This document shows, piece after piece, positions 21,875 to 31,228 of a stretch of DNA of 64,000 nt. The stretch spans positions 1,302,001-1,366,000 of the forward strand of contig JAHBZM010000001.1 of assembly GCA_019635435.1 (NCBI GenBank), read 5' to 3'. The notes below the pieces were generated by a model. The model ran no database searches, was not told the DNA's origin, and was given only the letters and a program-made list of their open reading frames with translations. This DNA comes from Ramlibacter sp. GTDB taxonomy: Bacteria > Pseudomonadota > Gammaproteobacteria > Burkholderiales > Burkholderiaceae_C. Made by a program: the position numbers and the translations under genes. Position 1 is the stretch's first letter, and every line of letters begins with the position of its first letter.

Positions 21875-22615
21875 ATGCTTCTCATTCCCGCGATTGACCT
21901 GAAAGACGGTCACTGTGTGCGCCTCAAACAGGGCGACATGGACCAGTCCACCACCTTTGGCGAAGACCCGGCCGCCATGGCCAGGAGCTGGCTCGACAAA
22001 GGCGCGCGCCGCCTGCACCTGGTGGACCTGAACGGCGCCTTTGCCGGCAAGCCGCAGAACTTCAGCGCCATCCGTTCCATCCTCAAGGCCGTGGGCGACG
22101 ACATCCCGGTGCAGCTGGGCGGCGGCATCCGCGACCTGGACACCATTGAAAAATACATCGACGGCGGCCTGCGCTACGTGATCATCGGCACCGCCGCGGT
22201 CAAGAACCCGGGCTTCCTCAAGGACGCCTGCACCGCGTTTGGCGGCCACATCATCGTGGGCCTGGACGCCAGGGACGGCAAGGTGGCCACCGATGGCTGG
22301 AGCAAGCTCACCGGCCACGAGGTGGTCGACCTCGCCAGGAAGTTCGAGGACTGGGGCGTCGAATCCATCATCTACACCGACATCGGGCGCGACGGCATGC
22401 TCAGCGGCATCAACATCGATGCCACCGTCAAGCTGGCCCAGGCGCTGACCATTCCCGTGATCGCCTCGGGGGGCCTGAGCAACATGGCTGACATTGAAAA
22501 GCTCTGCGCCGTCGAGGACGAGGGCGTGGAAGGCGTGATCTGCGGGCGCGCCGTCTACAGCGGCGACCTCGACTTCGCCCAGGCCCAGGCCCGGGCCGAC
22601 GAGCTCAATGGCTGA
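21875..22615 (+). CDS. hisA: ProFAR isomerase
   Basis: 246 aa, a half-barrel-repeat TIM barrel. The catalytic aspartates are D8 (PAIDLKDG) and D131 (GLDARDGK), and the phosphate-binding motifs GGGIRD and SGGLSN are present. It follows hisH by 24 bp. A family-2 repeat separates it from hisF. Confidence 0.97.
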   Translation: MLLIPAIDLKDGHCVRLKQGDMDQSTTFGEDPAAMARSWLDKGARRLHLVDLNGAFAGKPQNFSAIRSILKAVGDDIPVQLGGGIRDLDTIEKYIDGGLRYVIIGTAAVKNPGFLKDACTAFGGHIIVGLDARDGKVATDGWSKLTGHEVVDLARKFEDWGVESIIYTDIGRDGMLSGINIDATVKLAQALTIPVIASGGLSNMADIEKLCAVEDEGVEGVICGRAVYSGDLDFAQAQARADELNG

Positions 22616-22620
22616 AGACA

Positions 22621-22695
22621 TGTCCCCCACGCTCACTTCGTGTGCTTCACTGCCCCCCAGGGGGGCGCCAGTCGCCTTGGGGCGGCCCGGCGGCG
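22621..22695 (+). repeat. Dispersed repeat, family 2, copy 2
   Basis: It contains CCCCCACGCT, CACTTCGTGT, CTGCCCCCCAGGGGGG and CCTTGGGGCGGCCCGGCGG, and aligns with 15775-15849. It ends 5 bp before the hisF ATG, where a ribosome-binding site would be expected. Confidence 0.8.
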
Positions 22696-22699
22696 CCTG

Positions 22700-23479
22700 A
22701 TGCTGGCCAAGCGCATCATTCCCTGCCTCGACGTGACCGGCGGCCGGGTGGTCAAGGGGGTCAATTTCGTTGAGCTGCGCGACGCCGGCGACCCGGTCGA
22801 GATCGCGGCCCGCTACAACGAGCAGGGCGCTGACGAGCTGACCTTCCTGGACATCACGGCCACCTCCGATGGCCGCGACCTGATCCTGCACATCATCGAG
22901 GCCGTGGCCTCGCAGGTCTTCATCCCGCTCACCGTGGGCGGCGGTGTGCGCACCGTGGCCGATGTGCGCCGCCTGCTCAATGCCGGTGCCGACAAGACCA
23001 GCTTCAACTCGGCGGCCATTGCCAACCCCGACGTCATTGCCGACGCCTCGGCCCGCTATGGCGCCCAGTGCATCGTGGTGGCCATCGATGCCAAGCGGCG
23101 CAGCGACGACGAGGCGCAGACCCGCGGCCCGGGCTGGGACGTCTACAGCCATGGCGGGCGCCAGAACACCGGGCTCGATGCGGTGGCCTGGGCGCGTGAC
23201 ATGGCCGCGCGCGGGGCCGGCGAGATCCTGCTGACCAGCATGGACCGCGACGGCACCAAGGCCGGCTTTGACCTGGCCCTGACGCGCGCCGTGTGCGACG
23301 CGGTGGACGTGCCCGTGATCGCCTCGGGCGGCGTGGGCAACCTGGCGCATCTGGCCGACGGCATCCAGCAGGGTGGCGCCGACGCGGTGCTGGCCGCCAG
23401 CATCTTCCACTATGGCGAGTACACCGTGGGCCAGGCCAAGGCCCACCTGGCCAGCCGGGGCATCCCGGTGCGCCGCTGA
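22700..23479 (+). CDS. hisF: Imidazole glycerol phosphate synthase, cyclase subunit
   Basis: 259 aa TIM barrel. The catalytic aspartates are D11 (IPCLDVTGG) and D130 (VVAIDAKRR), with phosphate sites GGGVRT and SGGVGN. The ATG at 22700 gives the canonical start MLAKRIIPCLD; a longer frame from 22640 would translate the upstream repeat. No clear Shine-Dalgarno is present. Confidence 0.97.
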   Translation: MLAKRIIPCLDVTGGRVVKGVNFVELRDAGDPVEIAARYNEQGADELTFLDITATSDGRDLILHIIEAVASQVFIPLTVGGGVRTVADVRRLLNAGADKTSFNSAAIANPDVIADASARYGAQCIVVAIDAKRRSDDEAQTRGPGWDVYSHGGRQNTGLDAVAWARDMAARGAGEILLTSMDRDGTKAGFDLALTRAVCDAVDVPVIASGGVGNLAHLADGIQQGGADAVLAASIFHYGEYTVGQAKAHLASRGIPVRR

Positions 23480-23507
23480 CGCCCCTTCGCCGGGCAGGCC
23501 GCCGCTT

Positions 23508-23915
23508 ATGGCTGACAATACGGCCATGGACTGGCTCAACGAAGTGAAATGGGACGATCAGGGCCTGGTGCCGGTCATTGCGCAGGAGGCCGGCACCAAT
23601 GACGTGCTGATGTTCGCCTGGATGAACCGCGAGGCCCTGCAGAAAACCGCCGAGCTGGGGCGCGCGGTGTACTACAGCCGCTCGCGCGGCAAGCTGTGGT
23701 TCAAGGGCGAGGAGTCCGGCCACGTGCAGACGGTGCACGAGATCCGCATGGACTGCGACAACGACGTGCTGCTGCTCAAGGTGACCCAGCTCGGGCATGA
23801 GCCCGGCATTGCCTGCCACACCGGCCGCCACAGCTGTTTCTTCAGCCTGTACCGCGACGGGGTGTGGCAGGTGACCGAGCCGGTCTTGAAAGACCCGCAA
23901 ACCATCTACAAGTGA
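23508..23915 (+). CDS. hisI: Phosphoribosyl-AMP cyclohydrolase
   Basis: 135 aa. The zinc and catalytic motifs are present: FAWMNREAL, RSRGKLWFKGEESGH, DCDNDVLL and CHTGRHSCF. It is a stand-alone HisI, separate from HisE. ATG 23508 is chosen, but MDWLNEVKW at 23526 is also possible. hisE starts 5 bp after it. Confidence 0.95.
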   Translation: MADNTAMDWLNEVKWDDQGLVPVIAQEAGTNDVLMFAWMNREALQKTAELGRAVYYSRSRGKLWFKGEESGHVQTVHEIRMDCDNDVLLLKVTQLGHEPGIACHTGRHSCFFSLYRDGVWQVTEPVLKDPQTIYK

Positions 23916-23920
23916 ACCGT

Positions 23921-24313
23921 ATGAGCGCCGCCAATTCCTCCGCCCCGACTTCGCAGGACGCACTGGCGCGCCTGGCCGCCGTGATCGAGAGCCGCAAGCC
24001 GGCCCATGGCGGCGACCCGCAGGCCAGCTACGTGGCGCGCCTGCTGGCCAGGGGGCCCGACGCCTTTCTCAAGAAAATCGGCGAGGAAGCCACCGAGACC
24101 GTGATGGCCGCCAAGGACGTGGACCATGGCGGCGACCGCGCCAGCCTGGTGGGCGAGGTGGCCGACCTGTGGTTCCACTGCATGGTCGCACTGGCCTACT
24201 ATGACTTGGCGCCGGCCGACGTGATCGCCGAGCTGGAACGCCGCGAGGGCACCAGCGGCATCGAGGAAAAGGCCCTGCGCAAGGCCCGTCTGCGTGAAGG
24301 AGAGCGTCCGTGA
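23921..24313 (+). CDS. hisE: Phosphoribosyl-ATP pyrophosphatase
   Basis: 130 aa, an all-alpha MazG-like fold. The key stretch KKIGEEATETVMAAKD and the following EVADLWFHCMVAL carry the metal-binding acidic residues. The N-terminus has a short serine/alanine-rich extension. The stop overlaps the next gene by 4 bp. Confidence 0.95.
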   Translation: MSAANSSAPTSQDALARLAAVIESRKPAHGGDPQASYVARLLARGPDAFLKKIGEEATETVMAAKDVDHGGDRASLVGEVADLWFHCMVALAYYDLAPADVIAELERREGTSGIEEKALRKARLREGERP

Positions 24314-24663
24314 GTGAGACCGACTTTGCCGAGTTCGGCGCCAAGACCCAGAACGACCGCACGGTGATGCATGTGCTGTACGGCCTGCACACGCTGGCGC
24401 CGTTCACGCTGCTGTCGCTGTCGGTGGTGGCGCTGATCGTCAATTACGTGCGCCGGGGCGAGGAACTCGATGCGCTGTACGTCCTGCACCATGGCTACAT
24501 GATCCGCACCTTCTGGTGGGCCCTGCTGTGGCTGGCCGTGACGGCGCCGCTGTGGCTGCTGTTCGTGCTGCCGGGGGCGGCCGCCTACACGGTCATCGCG
24601 CTCTGGTACCTTTACCGTTACATTCGCGGCTGGCTTCGTTTCAGTGACAACAAGCCGGTCTGA
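24310..24663 (+). CDS. Small membrane protein (DUF4870-like)
   Basis: 117 aa with three hydrophobic segments, at about residues 22-46, 63-84 and 86-106. The pattern THTLAPFTLLSLSVVALI then a soluble loop (RRGEELDALYVLHH) then two helices is typical of DUF4870-type small membrane proteins, whose function is unknown. It is coupled to hisE, and this position between hisE and hinT is common in related genomes. Confidence 0.75.
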   Translation: MSETDFAEFGAKTQNDRTVMHVLYGLHTLAPFTLLSLSVVALIVNYVRRGEELDALYVLHHGYMIRTFWWALLWLAVTAPLWLLFVLPGAAAYTVIALWYLYRYIRGWLRFSDNKPV

Positions 24664-24687
24664 CCCGCATTTTCCTTTTCCTTCCCC

Positions 24688-25047
24688 ATGAGCGCTGATT
24701 CCAACTGCATTTTCTGCAAGATCGTCGAAGGCAAGATTCCCTCCAGAAAGGTCTACGAGGACGAGGAGATGCTGGTCTTCCACGACATCCATCCGTGGGC
24801 CCCGGTGCATTTCCTCATGGTTCCCAAGGAGCACCTGCCCTCGCTGGCCCATGTGCAGCCCGGGCATGCGGGCCTGCTGGGGCGCATGCTGGCGCTGGCG
24901 CCCCAACTCGCGCTGCAGGAGGGTTGCCGCCCGTATCCCGAGGGCGGGCACCGCGTGGTCATCAACACCGGCGCCGAGGGTGGCCAGGAAGTGCATCACC
25001 TGCATGTGCACGTCATGGGCGGCCCGCGGCCCTGGCTCAAGGGCTAA
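24688..25047 (+). CDS. hinT: HIT-family nucleotide hydrolase (HinT-like)
   Basis: 119 aa. The histidine triad H104-L-H106-V-H108 is in EVHHLHVHVMGG, and the N-terminal CIFCKIVEGKIPS motif is complete. HinT proteins hydrolyse adenosine phosphoramidates. The gene lies between the his genes and tatABC. Confidence 0.92.
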   Translation: MSADSNCIFCKIVEGKIPSRKVYEDEEMLVFHDIHPWAPVHFLMVPKEHLPSLAHVQPGHAGLLGRMLALAPQLALQEGCRPYPEGGHRVVINTGAEGGQEVHHLHVHVMGGPRPWLKG

Positions 25048-25126
25048 TCGGCGGCACCCGTCAGGGTTAATTCCGTGCGGGCCGCCCCTGCCGACTAAAA
25101 TCAACGCAATTCTTCAGGAGTAATCC

Positions 25127-25375
25127 ATGGGTTCCTTTTCCATCTGGCACTGGTTGATCGTGCTTTTGATCGTCGTCATGGTGTTTGGCACCAAGAAGCT
25201 CAAGAACATGGGCTCCGACCTGGGCGGCGCCGTCAAGGGCTTCAAGGACGGCATGAAAGACGGCGCGGCCCCGGCCGACGACAAGCCCGCCGCGCCGGCA
25301 GGCCAGGTCACGGGCAATGCCAGCGCCAGCGCCGACAAGACCACCATTGACGTCGAAGCCCGCACCAAGTCCTGA
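25127..25375 (+). CDS. tatA: Sec-independent translocase subunit TatA
   Basis: 82 aa. A short N-terminal transmembrane helix (WHWLIVLLIVVMVF) is followed by the FGTKKLKNMGSDLG amphipathic hinge and a polar tail. TatA oligomers form the conduit for folded proteins. AGGAG at 25116-25120 precedes the ATG. A possible -10 box, TAAAAT, lies at 25096-25101, but I see no convincing -35. Confidence 0.93.
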   Translation: MGSFSIWHWLIVLLIVVMVFGTKKLKNMGSDLGGAVKGFKDGMKDGAAPADDKPAAPAGQVTGNASASADKTTIDVEARTKS

Positions 25376-25384
25376 TCGCCTGCC

Positions 25385-25837
25385 GTGATCGACCTCGGTA
25401 TTTCCAAGATGGCGCTGATCGGCGCCGTCGCGCTGATCGTCATCGGGCCTGAAAAGCTGCCCAAGGTGGCGCGCACGGTCGGCACGCTGCTGGGCAAGGC
25501 CCAGCGTTACGTGAACGACGTCAAGGCCGAGGTCAACCGCTCGATGGAGCTCGACGAGCTCAAGAAAATGAAGGATTCGGTCGAGGGCGCGGCACGCGAT
25601 GTCGAGCAGTCGATCCAGACCAGCGCCAGCGATTTCGAGAAGGACTGGGCCGCCGCCACGGGCGAGGCCCAGGCCGGCCTGCCGCCGTCCTACCCCGAGT
25701 ACCGCCACCCCCGCAAGAAATGGCGCCTCAAGCAGGGGGCCACGCCCAACTGGTACAAGGCCCGCGCGGGCATCCGCACCAAGGCGCTGTCGGGCGCGGC
25801 GCGCGTGGCCCGCTACCGCCCGCAGAAATTCAATTGA
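25385..25837 (+). CDS. tatB: Sec-independent translocase subunit TatB
   Basis: 150 aa from GTG 25385. The membrane helix (MALIGAVALIVIGPEKLPK) with the Glu of the GPEKLP turn, then a long charged amphipathic region, identifies TatB. It forms the receptor with TatC. It lies 9 bp after tatA. The C-terminus is unusually basic (KKWRLKQG, RVARYRPQKFN). Confidence 0.93.
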   Translation: MIDLGISKMALIGAVALIVIGPEKLPKVARTVGTLLGKAQRYVNDVKAEVNRSMELDELKKMKDSVEGAARDVEQSIQTSASDFEKDWAAATGEAQAGLPPSYPEYRHPRKKWRLKQGATPNWYKARAGIRTKALSGAARVARYRPQKFN

Positions 25838-25890
25838 CAGCGCCCTTGCGCGCGGCCTGTCACCGGGTCTGATCCGAACCCATTTCCACC

Positions 25891-26688
25891 ATGTCCGACC
25901 CGCAGACCCCAGACGACGAACTCGCCGGCACCGAACAGCCCTTTGTGCAGCACTTGTTTGAGCTGCGTGACCGGCTGCTCTATTGCATCTACGGCATCGT
26001 CGTGGCCCTGATCCTGCTGGCCATCTGGCCGGGCCCCAATGGCCTGATCGACTTCATTGCCCACCCGATCCGCGCCCACATGCCGCCGGGCACCAAGCTG
26101 ATCGCCGTGGGGGTGTTCTCGCCCTTTTTCGTGCCGCTGAAGGTGCTGATGCTGGTGGCCGTGCTGGCGGCGCTGCCCTGGCTGATGTACCAGGTCTGGG
26201 CCTTTGTGGCGCCCGGCCTGTATTCGCATGAGAAGAAGTTTGCGGTGCCGCTGATCATCTTCGGCAGCCTGCTGGCCTACGCGGGTATCGGCTTCGTGCA
26301 GTTCTTCGTGCTGGACCGGATGTTTGCCTTCATCCAGGGCTTCACACCCGACAGCGTGGCGGCCACGCCCGACATCGCCTCGTATGTGGAGGCCATTCTC
26401 TCGCTGTACCTGGCGTTTGGCCTGGCCTTCCAGGTGCCCATCGTGGTGATGCTGCTGGTGCGCCTGAACATGGTCACGGTGGCGCAGTTGCGGGGGTTCC
26501 GCGGCTACTTCGTGGTGGTGGCCTTCATCATCGCCGCAGTGGTGACGCCGCCCGACGTGATCTCGCAGCTGGCCCTGGCCGTGCCCATGTGCCTGCTGTA
26601 CGAGCTGGGCATCATCGGTGCCGGCTGGTTCGCCAAGGTTTCCAAGGCGCCCGATGAAGAAGCCGAGACGGCCGACAAACCGTCCTGA
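25891..26688 (+). CDS. tatC: Sec-independent translocase subunit TatC
   Basis: 265 aa with six transmembrane helices. The N-terminal motif FVQHLFELRDRLLY and FVAPGLYSHEKKF are the recognised signal-peptide-binding region. The cytochrome bc1 Rieske protein encoded at 31793 is a likely Tat substrate. The operon is closed by the hairpin at 26695-26721. Confidence 0.96.
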   Translation: MSDPQTPDDELAGTEQPFVQHLFELRDRLLYCIYGIVVALILLAIWPGPNGLIDFIAHPIRAHMPPGTKLIAVGVFSPFFVPLKVLMLVAVLAALPWLMYQVWAFVAPGLYSHEKKFAVPLIIFGSLLAYAGIGFVQFFVLDRMFAFIQGFTPDSVAATPDIASYVEAILSLYLAFGLAFQVPIVVMLLVRLNMVTVAQLRGFRGYFVVVAFIIAAVVTPPDVISQLALAVPMCLLYELGIIGAGWFAKVSKAPDEEAETADKPS

Positions 26689-26694
26689 GTACTC

Positions 26695-26721
26695 AAGCCA
26701 GGCCTTTCAGGCCAGGCTTTT
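26695..26721 (+). terminator. Intrinsic terminator after tatABC
   Basis: AAGCCAGGCCT (26695-26705) pairs with AGGCCAGGCTT (26709-26719) with one internal mismatch and a TTC loop, followed by Ts to 26721. It lies 6 bp after the tatC stop. Confidence 0.7.
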
Positions 26722-26784
26722 CAGGTCAAACAGGCCTGGAGTCCAGGCGGGGCGGCCACTGTCCGCTACCAAATTGCTAGCAGA
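26719..26784 (-). repeat. Dispersed palindromic repeat, family 1, copy 4
   Basis: The arm GCTACCAAATTGCTAGC is at 26765-26781. The body on the minus strand has TGGCCGCC and TGGACTCCAGGCC. It fills the space between the tatC terminator and the stop codon of the convergent protease gene. Confidence 0.8.
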
Positions 26785-27927
<1,143 letters not shown>

Positions 27928-28054
27928 GATGTATCAGGACAAGAAGTCACGGCGGGACACAGCGCCCAGTGTAGACGCGATGGCGCGGGCAGGGCGCGCG
28001 GCCAGTCAGGCGCGGCGCGGCGTGGCCTGGCCCGGGCTTTGGCCGGCGCGGTGC

Positions 28055-29341
28055 TCAGGCCCGGCTGGGCCGGGGCACGGTCTTGATGGCGTGCGGCACC
28101 TGGGCCGGGTGGCCGTGGCGGCGCGGCCCGAGCTGGGCGCGCTCGACCGGCACCACCTCGCCGGTGTGCGGGTCCAGCATGGCGGCGCGCGAGCGCATGC
28201 CGCGGGCGGCCTCGGCCATGCGCTGCGCGTCGTGCAGGATGTCCTCGACCGCCGCATGCTGGCGCGACAGGTGGACCACGCCAACGCCGATGTCGGCGCG
28301 GATTTCGATGCGCTGGCCGTCCACCGACGTGACCTCCACGGGCCGGCGCAGGCTGCTGGCCACGCGCAGCCCGAGCGTGCGCAGCCAGGCCGGTGAATGC
28401 AGGGTCTCCACCAGCGTGATGAAGCAGCGGTCGTAGTAGCGCCCCACCGGGTTGACCACGCCCACCTGGCGCTGGATGCGGGTGGCCAGGTGGATGAACA
28501 TCTCGTTCAGGCCGCCACCGCCGGCCTGGGCCAGCACGGCCTCGGTGTCGAACACCATCACGGCAATCACCGCGCCGTCACGCCGGGTGCGCCGCCGCCG
28601 CCGCTGGGCCTTGATCAGCCGCTTGACCAGCGCCACGCCGCTGTACAGCTTGGTCACCGGGTCGAACTGCGAGGGGCTGGCATCCTCGGGCCGGGCTCGC
28701 CGCTCGTGGCGGTTGCGCTGCCACAGCATGGTGCCGATGACCGCGATGCAGGCCGCGGCACTGAGCGCGAACAGCGCCTGCAGGCCCGGCCCGATGCCGG
28801 GCAGGCCCATGGCGATGGCGTACAGGCCCACGATGGCCGGCAGCATCAGCAGGCAGCCCATCGCAATGCCCAGCGCCAGCCGGTCGCCCAGCAGGAAGCC
28901 GCGCACCCCCAGCCACAGCACCAGCACGCTGTTGGCCAGGCACAGGGCACCCGCCGCGGGCAGCTGCTGGCCTTCGGGCAGGGCCAGGCAGAGCAGCCCG
29001 AGCACGGGCGTGGCCAGCGCCGAGACCTGCAGGCTGACCGACATGAAGCGGTCGCGCTGGTGGGCCGCCAGCCAGCCGCGGATCCAGAAATTGCCCAGGG
29101 CGCTGCAAAAGGGCCCGACCAGCACCTGGGCCACATGCAGCATGCGCAGGTCGATGCTGGGGTCAATGGCACGCGGGATGCCGCTGAGCAGCACCACGAA
29201 GGCGAGCGCCGAAAGGTGGTAGATCGTGCCCTGGGCCGCGCCGATGCTGCGCACGGTGATGAAGTCGGTGGCCCCGACCATGACCACCGCACCGATGGTG
29301 CCCACCGCCATGCTCCAGATCATCAGTTCCAGCGCGCTCAT
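28055..29341 (-). CDS. Membrane protein with degenerate GGDEF domain
   Basis: 428 aa. The first ~205 residues hold six or seven hydrophobic segments. A diguanylate-cyclase-like domain follows, beginning with FDPVTKLYSG at 226-235, where active enzymes have D-x-LT-x-L. The GGDEF loop is replaced by GRYYDRCF at about residues 300-307, so both glycines and the acidic pair are lost. It is unlikely to make c-di-GMP; a sensory or binding role is possible. The basic tract RRRRRTRR lies just after the first helix of the domain. Confidence 0.7.
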   Translation of the reverse strand: MSALELMIWSMAVGTIGAVVMVGATDFITVRSIGAAQGTIYHLSALAFVVLLSGIPRAIDPSIDLRMLHVAQVLVGPFCSALGNFWIRGWLAAHQRDRFMSVSLQVSALATPVLGLLCLALPEGQQLPAAGALCLANSVLVLWLGVRGFLLGDRLALGIAMGCLLMLPAIVGLYAIAMGLPGIGPGLQALFALSAAACIAVIGTMLWQRNRHERRARPEDASPSQFDPVTKLYSGVALVKRLIKAQRRRRRTRRDGAVIAVMVFDTEAVLAQAGGGGLNEMFIHLATRIQRQVGVVNPVGRYYDRCFITLVETLHSPAWLRTLGLRVASSLRRPVEVTSVDGQRIEIRADIGVGVVHLSRQHAAVEDILHDAQRMAEAARGMRSRAAMLDPHTGEVVPVERAQLGPRRHGHPAQVPHAIKTVPRPSRA

Positions 29342-29459
29342 CCGGCACCTTGTTCGTAGGATGAATTCATTATGTGGCCTGCGCCCGATGCCGGCCTATG
29401 AGGGTGGACCCGTAGCCCGCTTCGCCGACAATGCAGGCTGATCCGTTCCCGCACACACC

Positions 29460-30218
29460 ATGGCCAGCCAGCAACAGTTACTGAACGCCTTTGACGACCT
29501 GCTTGAACCCGGGCGCTTCAAGGATTACGGGCCCAATGGCCTGCAGGTGGAGGGCCGGCGCGAGGTGGGCCACATCGTCTCGGGTGTCACCGCCAGCCTG
29601 GCGCTGATCGAGGCCGCCGTGGCGGCGCGGGCCGACGCGATCTTCGTGCACCACGGCCTGTTCTGGCGTGGCCAGGACGGCCGGGTCACCGGCTGGATGA
29701 AGCAGCGGCTGGCCTTGCTGCTGGCCCACGACATCAATCTTTTTGCCTACCACCTGCCGCTCGATGCCCATCCCGCGCTGGGCAACAACGCCCAGCTGGG
29801 CCTGCAGCTGGGCCTGCGCGCCGACAGCCGCTTTGGCGAGCAGGACCTGGGGTTTCTGGGCGCCCGGGCCGACGGCGCGCAGTTCGAGGGCCCCCAGGCC
29901 CTGGCCCGGCACCTTGAATCAGTGCTGAATCGGTCTGTAGTCCATGTCGGGCGGGCACAGGGCGCTATCAAAAAAATAGCGTGGTGCACCGGCGGGGCGC
30001 AGGGCTACTTTGAGGCCGCCATCGCCGCCGGGGCCGACGCCTTCATCACGGGCGAGATGTCCGAGCCCCAGGCCCACTATGCGCGCGAGTGCGGCGTGGC
30101 CTTTCTGGCGTGCGGCCACCACGCGAGCGAGCGCTACGGCGCGCCGGCCGTGGCCGGCCATGTGGCGGCGGCACTGGGGGTGAGCCACCAGTTCATCGAC
30201 ATCGACAACCCGGCATGA
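29460..30218 (+). CDS. Nif3-like dinuclear metal centre protein
   Basis: 252 aa, the YbgI/NIF3 family. Metal-binding residues are visible in FVHHGLFWRGQ, AYHLPLDAH and the C-terminal CGHHASERYG. GADAFITGEMSE is the family signature. Function is unresolved; some members resemble GTP cyclohydrolase. Residues ~154-175 (around LNRSVVHVGRAQGAIKKIAW) are encoded by a dispersed repeat, yet the frame and flanking motifs are intact. The stop overlaps pdxA by 4 bp. Confidence 0.92.
   Translation: MASQQQLLNAFDDLLEPGRFKDYGPNGLQVEGRREVGHIVSGVTASLALIEAAVAARADAIFVHHGLFWRGQDGRVTGWMKQRLALLLAHDINLFAYHLPLDAHPALGNNAQLGLQLGLRADSRFGEQDLGFLGARADGAQFEGPQALARHLESVLNRSVVHVGRAQGAIKKIAWCTGGAQGYFEAAIAAGADAFITGEMSEPQAHYARECGVAFLACGHHASERYGAPAVAGHVAAALGVSHQFIDIDNPA
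29917..29982 (-). repeat. Dispersed palindromic repeat, family 1, copy 5 (inside the Nif3-like gene)
   Basis: The arm GCTATCAAAAAAATAGC is at 29964-29980. The body on the minus strand has TGCCCGCC and TGGACTACAGACC. It lies wholly within the Nif3-like coding sequence without breaking the frame. Confidence 0.8.
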
Positions 30219-31228
30219 AGCCGATCGCCATCACCCTGGGCGACGCCGCCGGCATCGGCCCCGAAATCATTGCCAAGGCATTTCGCGACGCACCCGAGGT
30301 CACGGCCGGCTGCTTCGTGGTGGGCGACGTGGCGTGCCTGAGGCGGGCCGCCGGGGCCATCGCGCGGCCGGGCGTGGCGCCGCTCCCGGTGGCGGTGCTC
30401 GACGCGCCCGAGGGCGCCGGGCGGGTCCCGCCGCGCGCCGTTCCCGTGCTGCAGCTGGGGGCGCCGCTGGCGGCCCTGCCCTGGGGGCAACTGGATGCGG
30501 CAGCCGGCCGGCTGGCCGCCGAATGCGTGGTGTGGGCGGCCCGCGCGGCCCTGCGCGGCGAGGTGGCGGCGCTGGTGACGGCGCCGCTGCACAAGGAGGC
30601 GCTGGCCCTGGCGGGCGTGCGTTTTCCCGGGCACACCGAACTGCTGCAGGCTGAGGCGGCGGCCTTCCTGGGGCTGCCGCTGGAGGAGGTGCCGGTGCGC
30701 ATGATGCTGGCCAATGACGAGTTGCGCACCGTGCTGGTGAGCATCCACGTGTCGCTGCGGGATGCCATTGAGGCGGTCACGCTCGGCAACGTGCTGCAGA
30801 CCCTGCGCATCACCCATGCCGCCGTGGGCCGCGCGCTGGGCCGGCCCGCGCGCATCGCCGTGGCCGGCCTGAACCCGCACGCGGGGGAGGGCGGGCTGTT
30901 TGGCCGCGAGGAACTGGATACCATTGCCCCCGCCGTGCAGGCCGCACAGGCCGAGGGCATCCAGGCCACGGGGCCGCTCGCGCCCGACACCGTGTTCATG
31001 CGCGCGCGCCGCGGCGAGTTCGACGCCGTGGTGGCCATGTACCACGACCAGGGGCTGATCCCGGTCAAGTACCTGGGCGTGGAGCAGGGCGTCAACGTCA
31101 CGCTGGGCCTGCCGCTGGTGCGCACCAGCCCGGACCACGGCACGGCGTTCGACATCGCGGGCACGGGCCGGGCCGACCCGTCCAGCCTGATCGCGGCGAT
31201 CCGCGCCGCGCGCGGGCTTATTTCCTGA
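30215..31228 (+). CDS. pdxA: 4-hydroxythreonine-4-phosphate dehydrogenase
   Basis: 337 aa. It acts in pyridoxal phosphate synthesis. Motifs include ITLGDAAGIGPEI at the start, the metal-site FPGHTELLQ, GLNPHAGEGGLFG, and MYHDQGLIPVKYLG near the end. The ATG at 30215 overlaps the Nif3-like stop. The 3' end overlaps the convergent mscL by 11 bp. Confidence 0.95.
   Translation: MKPIAITLGDAAGIGPEIIAKAFRDAPEVTAGCFVVGDVACLRRAAGAIARPGVAPLPVAVLDAPEGAGRVPPRAVPVLQLGAPLAALPWGQLDAAAGRLAAECVVWAARAALRGEVAALVTAPLHKEALALAGVRFPGHTELLQAEAAAFLGLPLEEVPVRMMLANDELRTVLVSIHVSLRDAIEAVTLGNVLQTLRITHAAVGRALGRPARIAVAGLNPHAGEGGLFGREELDTIAPAVQAAQAEGIQATGPLAPDTVFMRARRGEFDAVVAMYHDQGLIPVKYLGVEQGVNVTLGLPLVRTSPDHGTAFDIAGTGRADPSSLIAAIRAARGLIS

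Noticed and set aside
21200..23539. A 779-codon minus-strand frame across hisH, hisA and hisF
   Set aside because: Three strongly recognised his genes lie on the other strand; the frame is a composition shadow.
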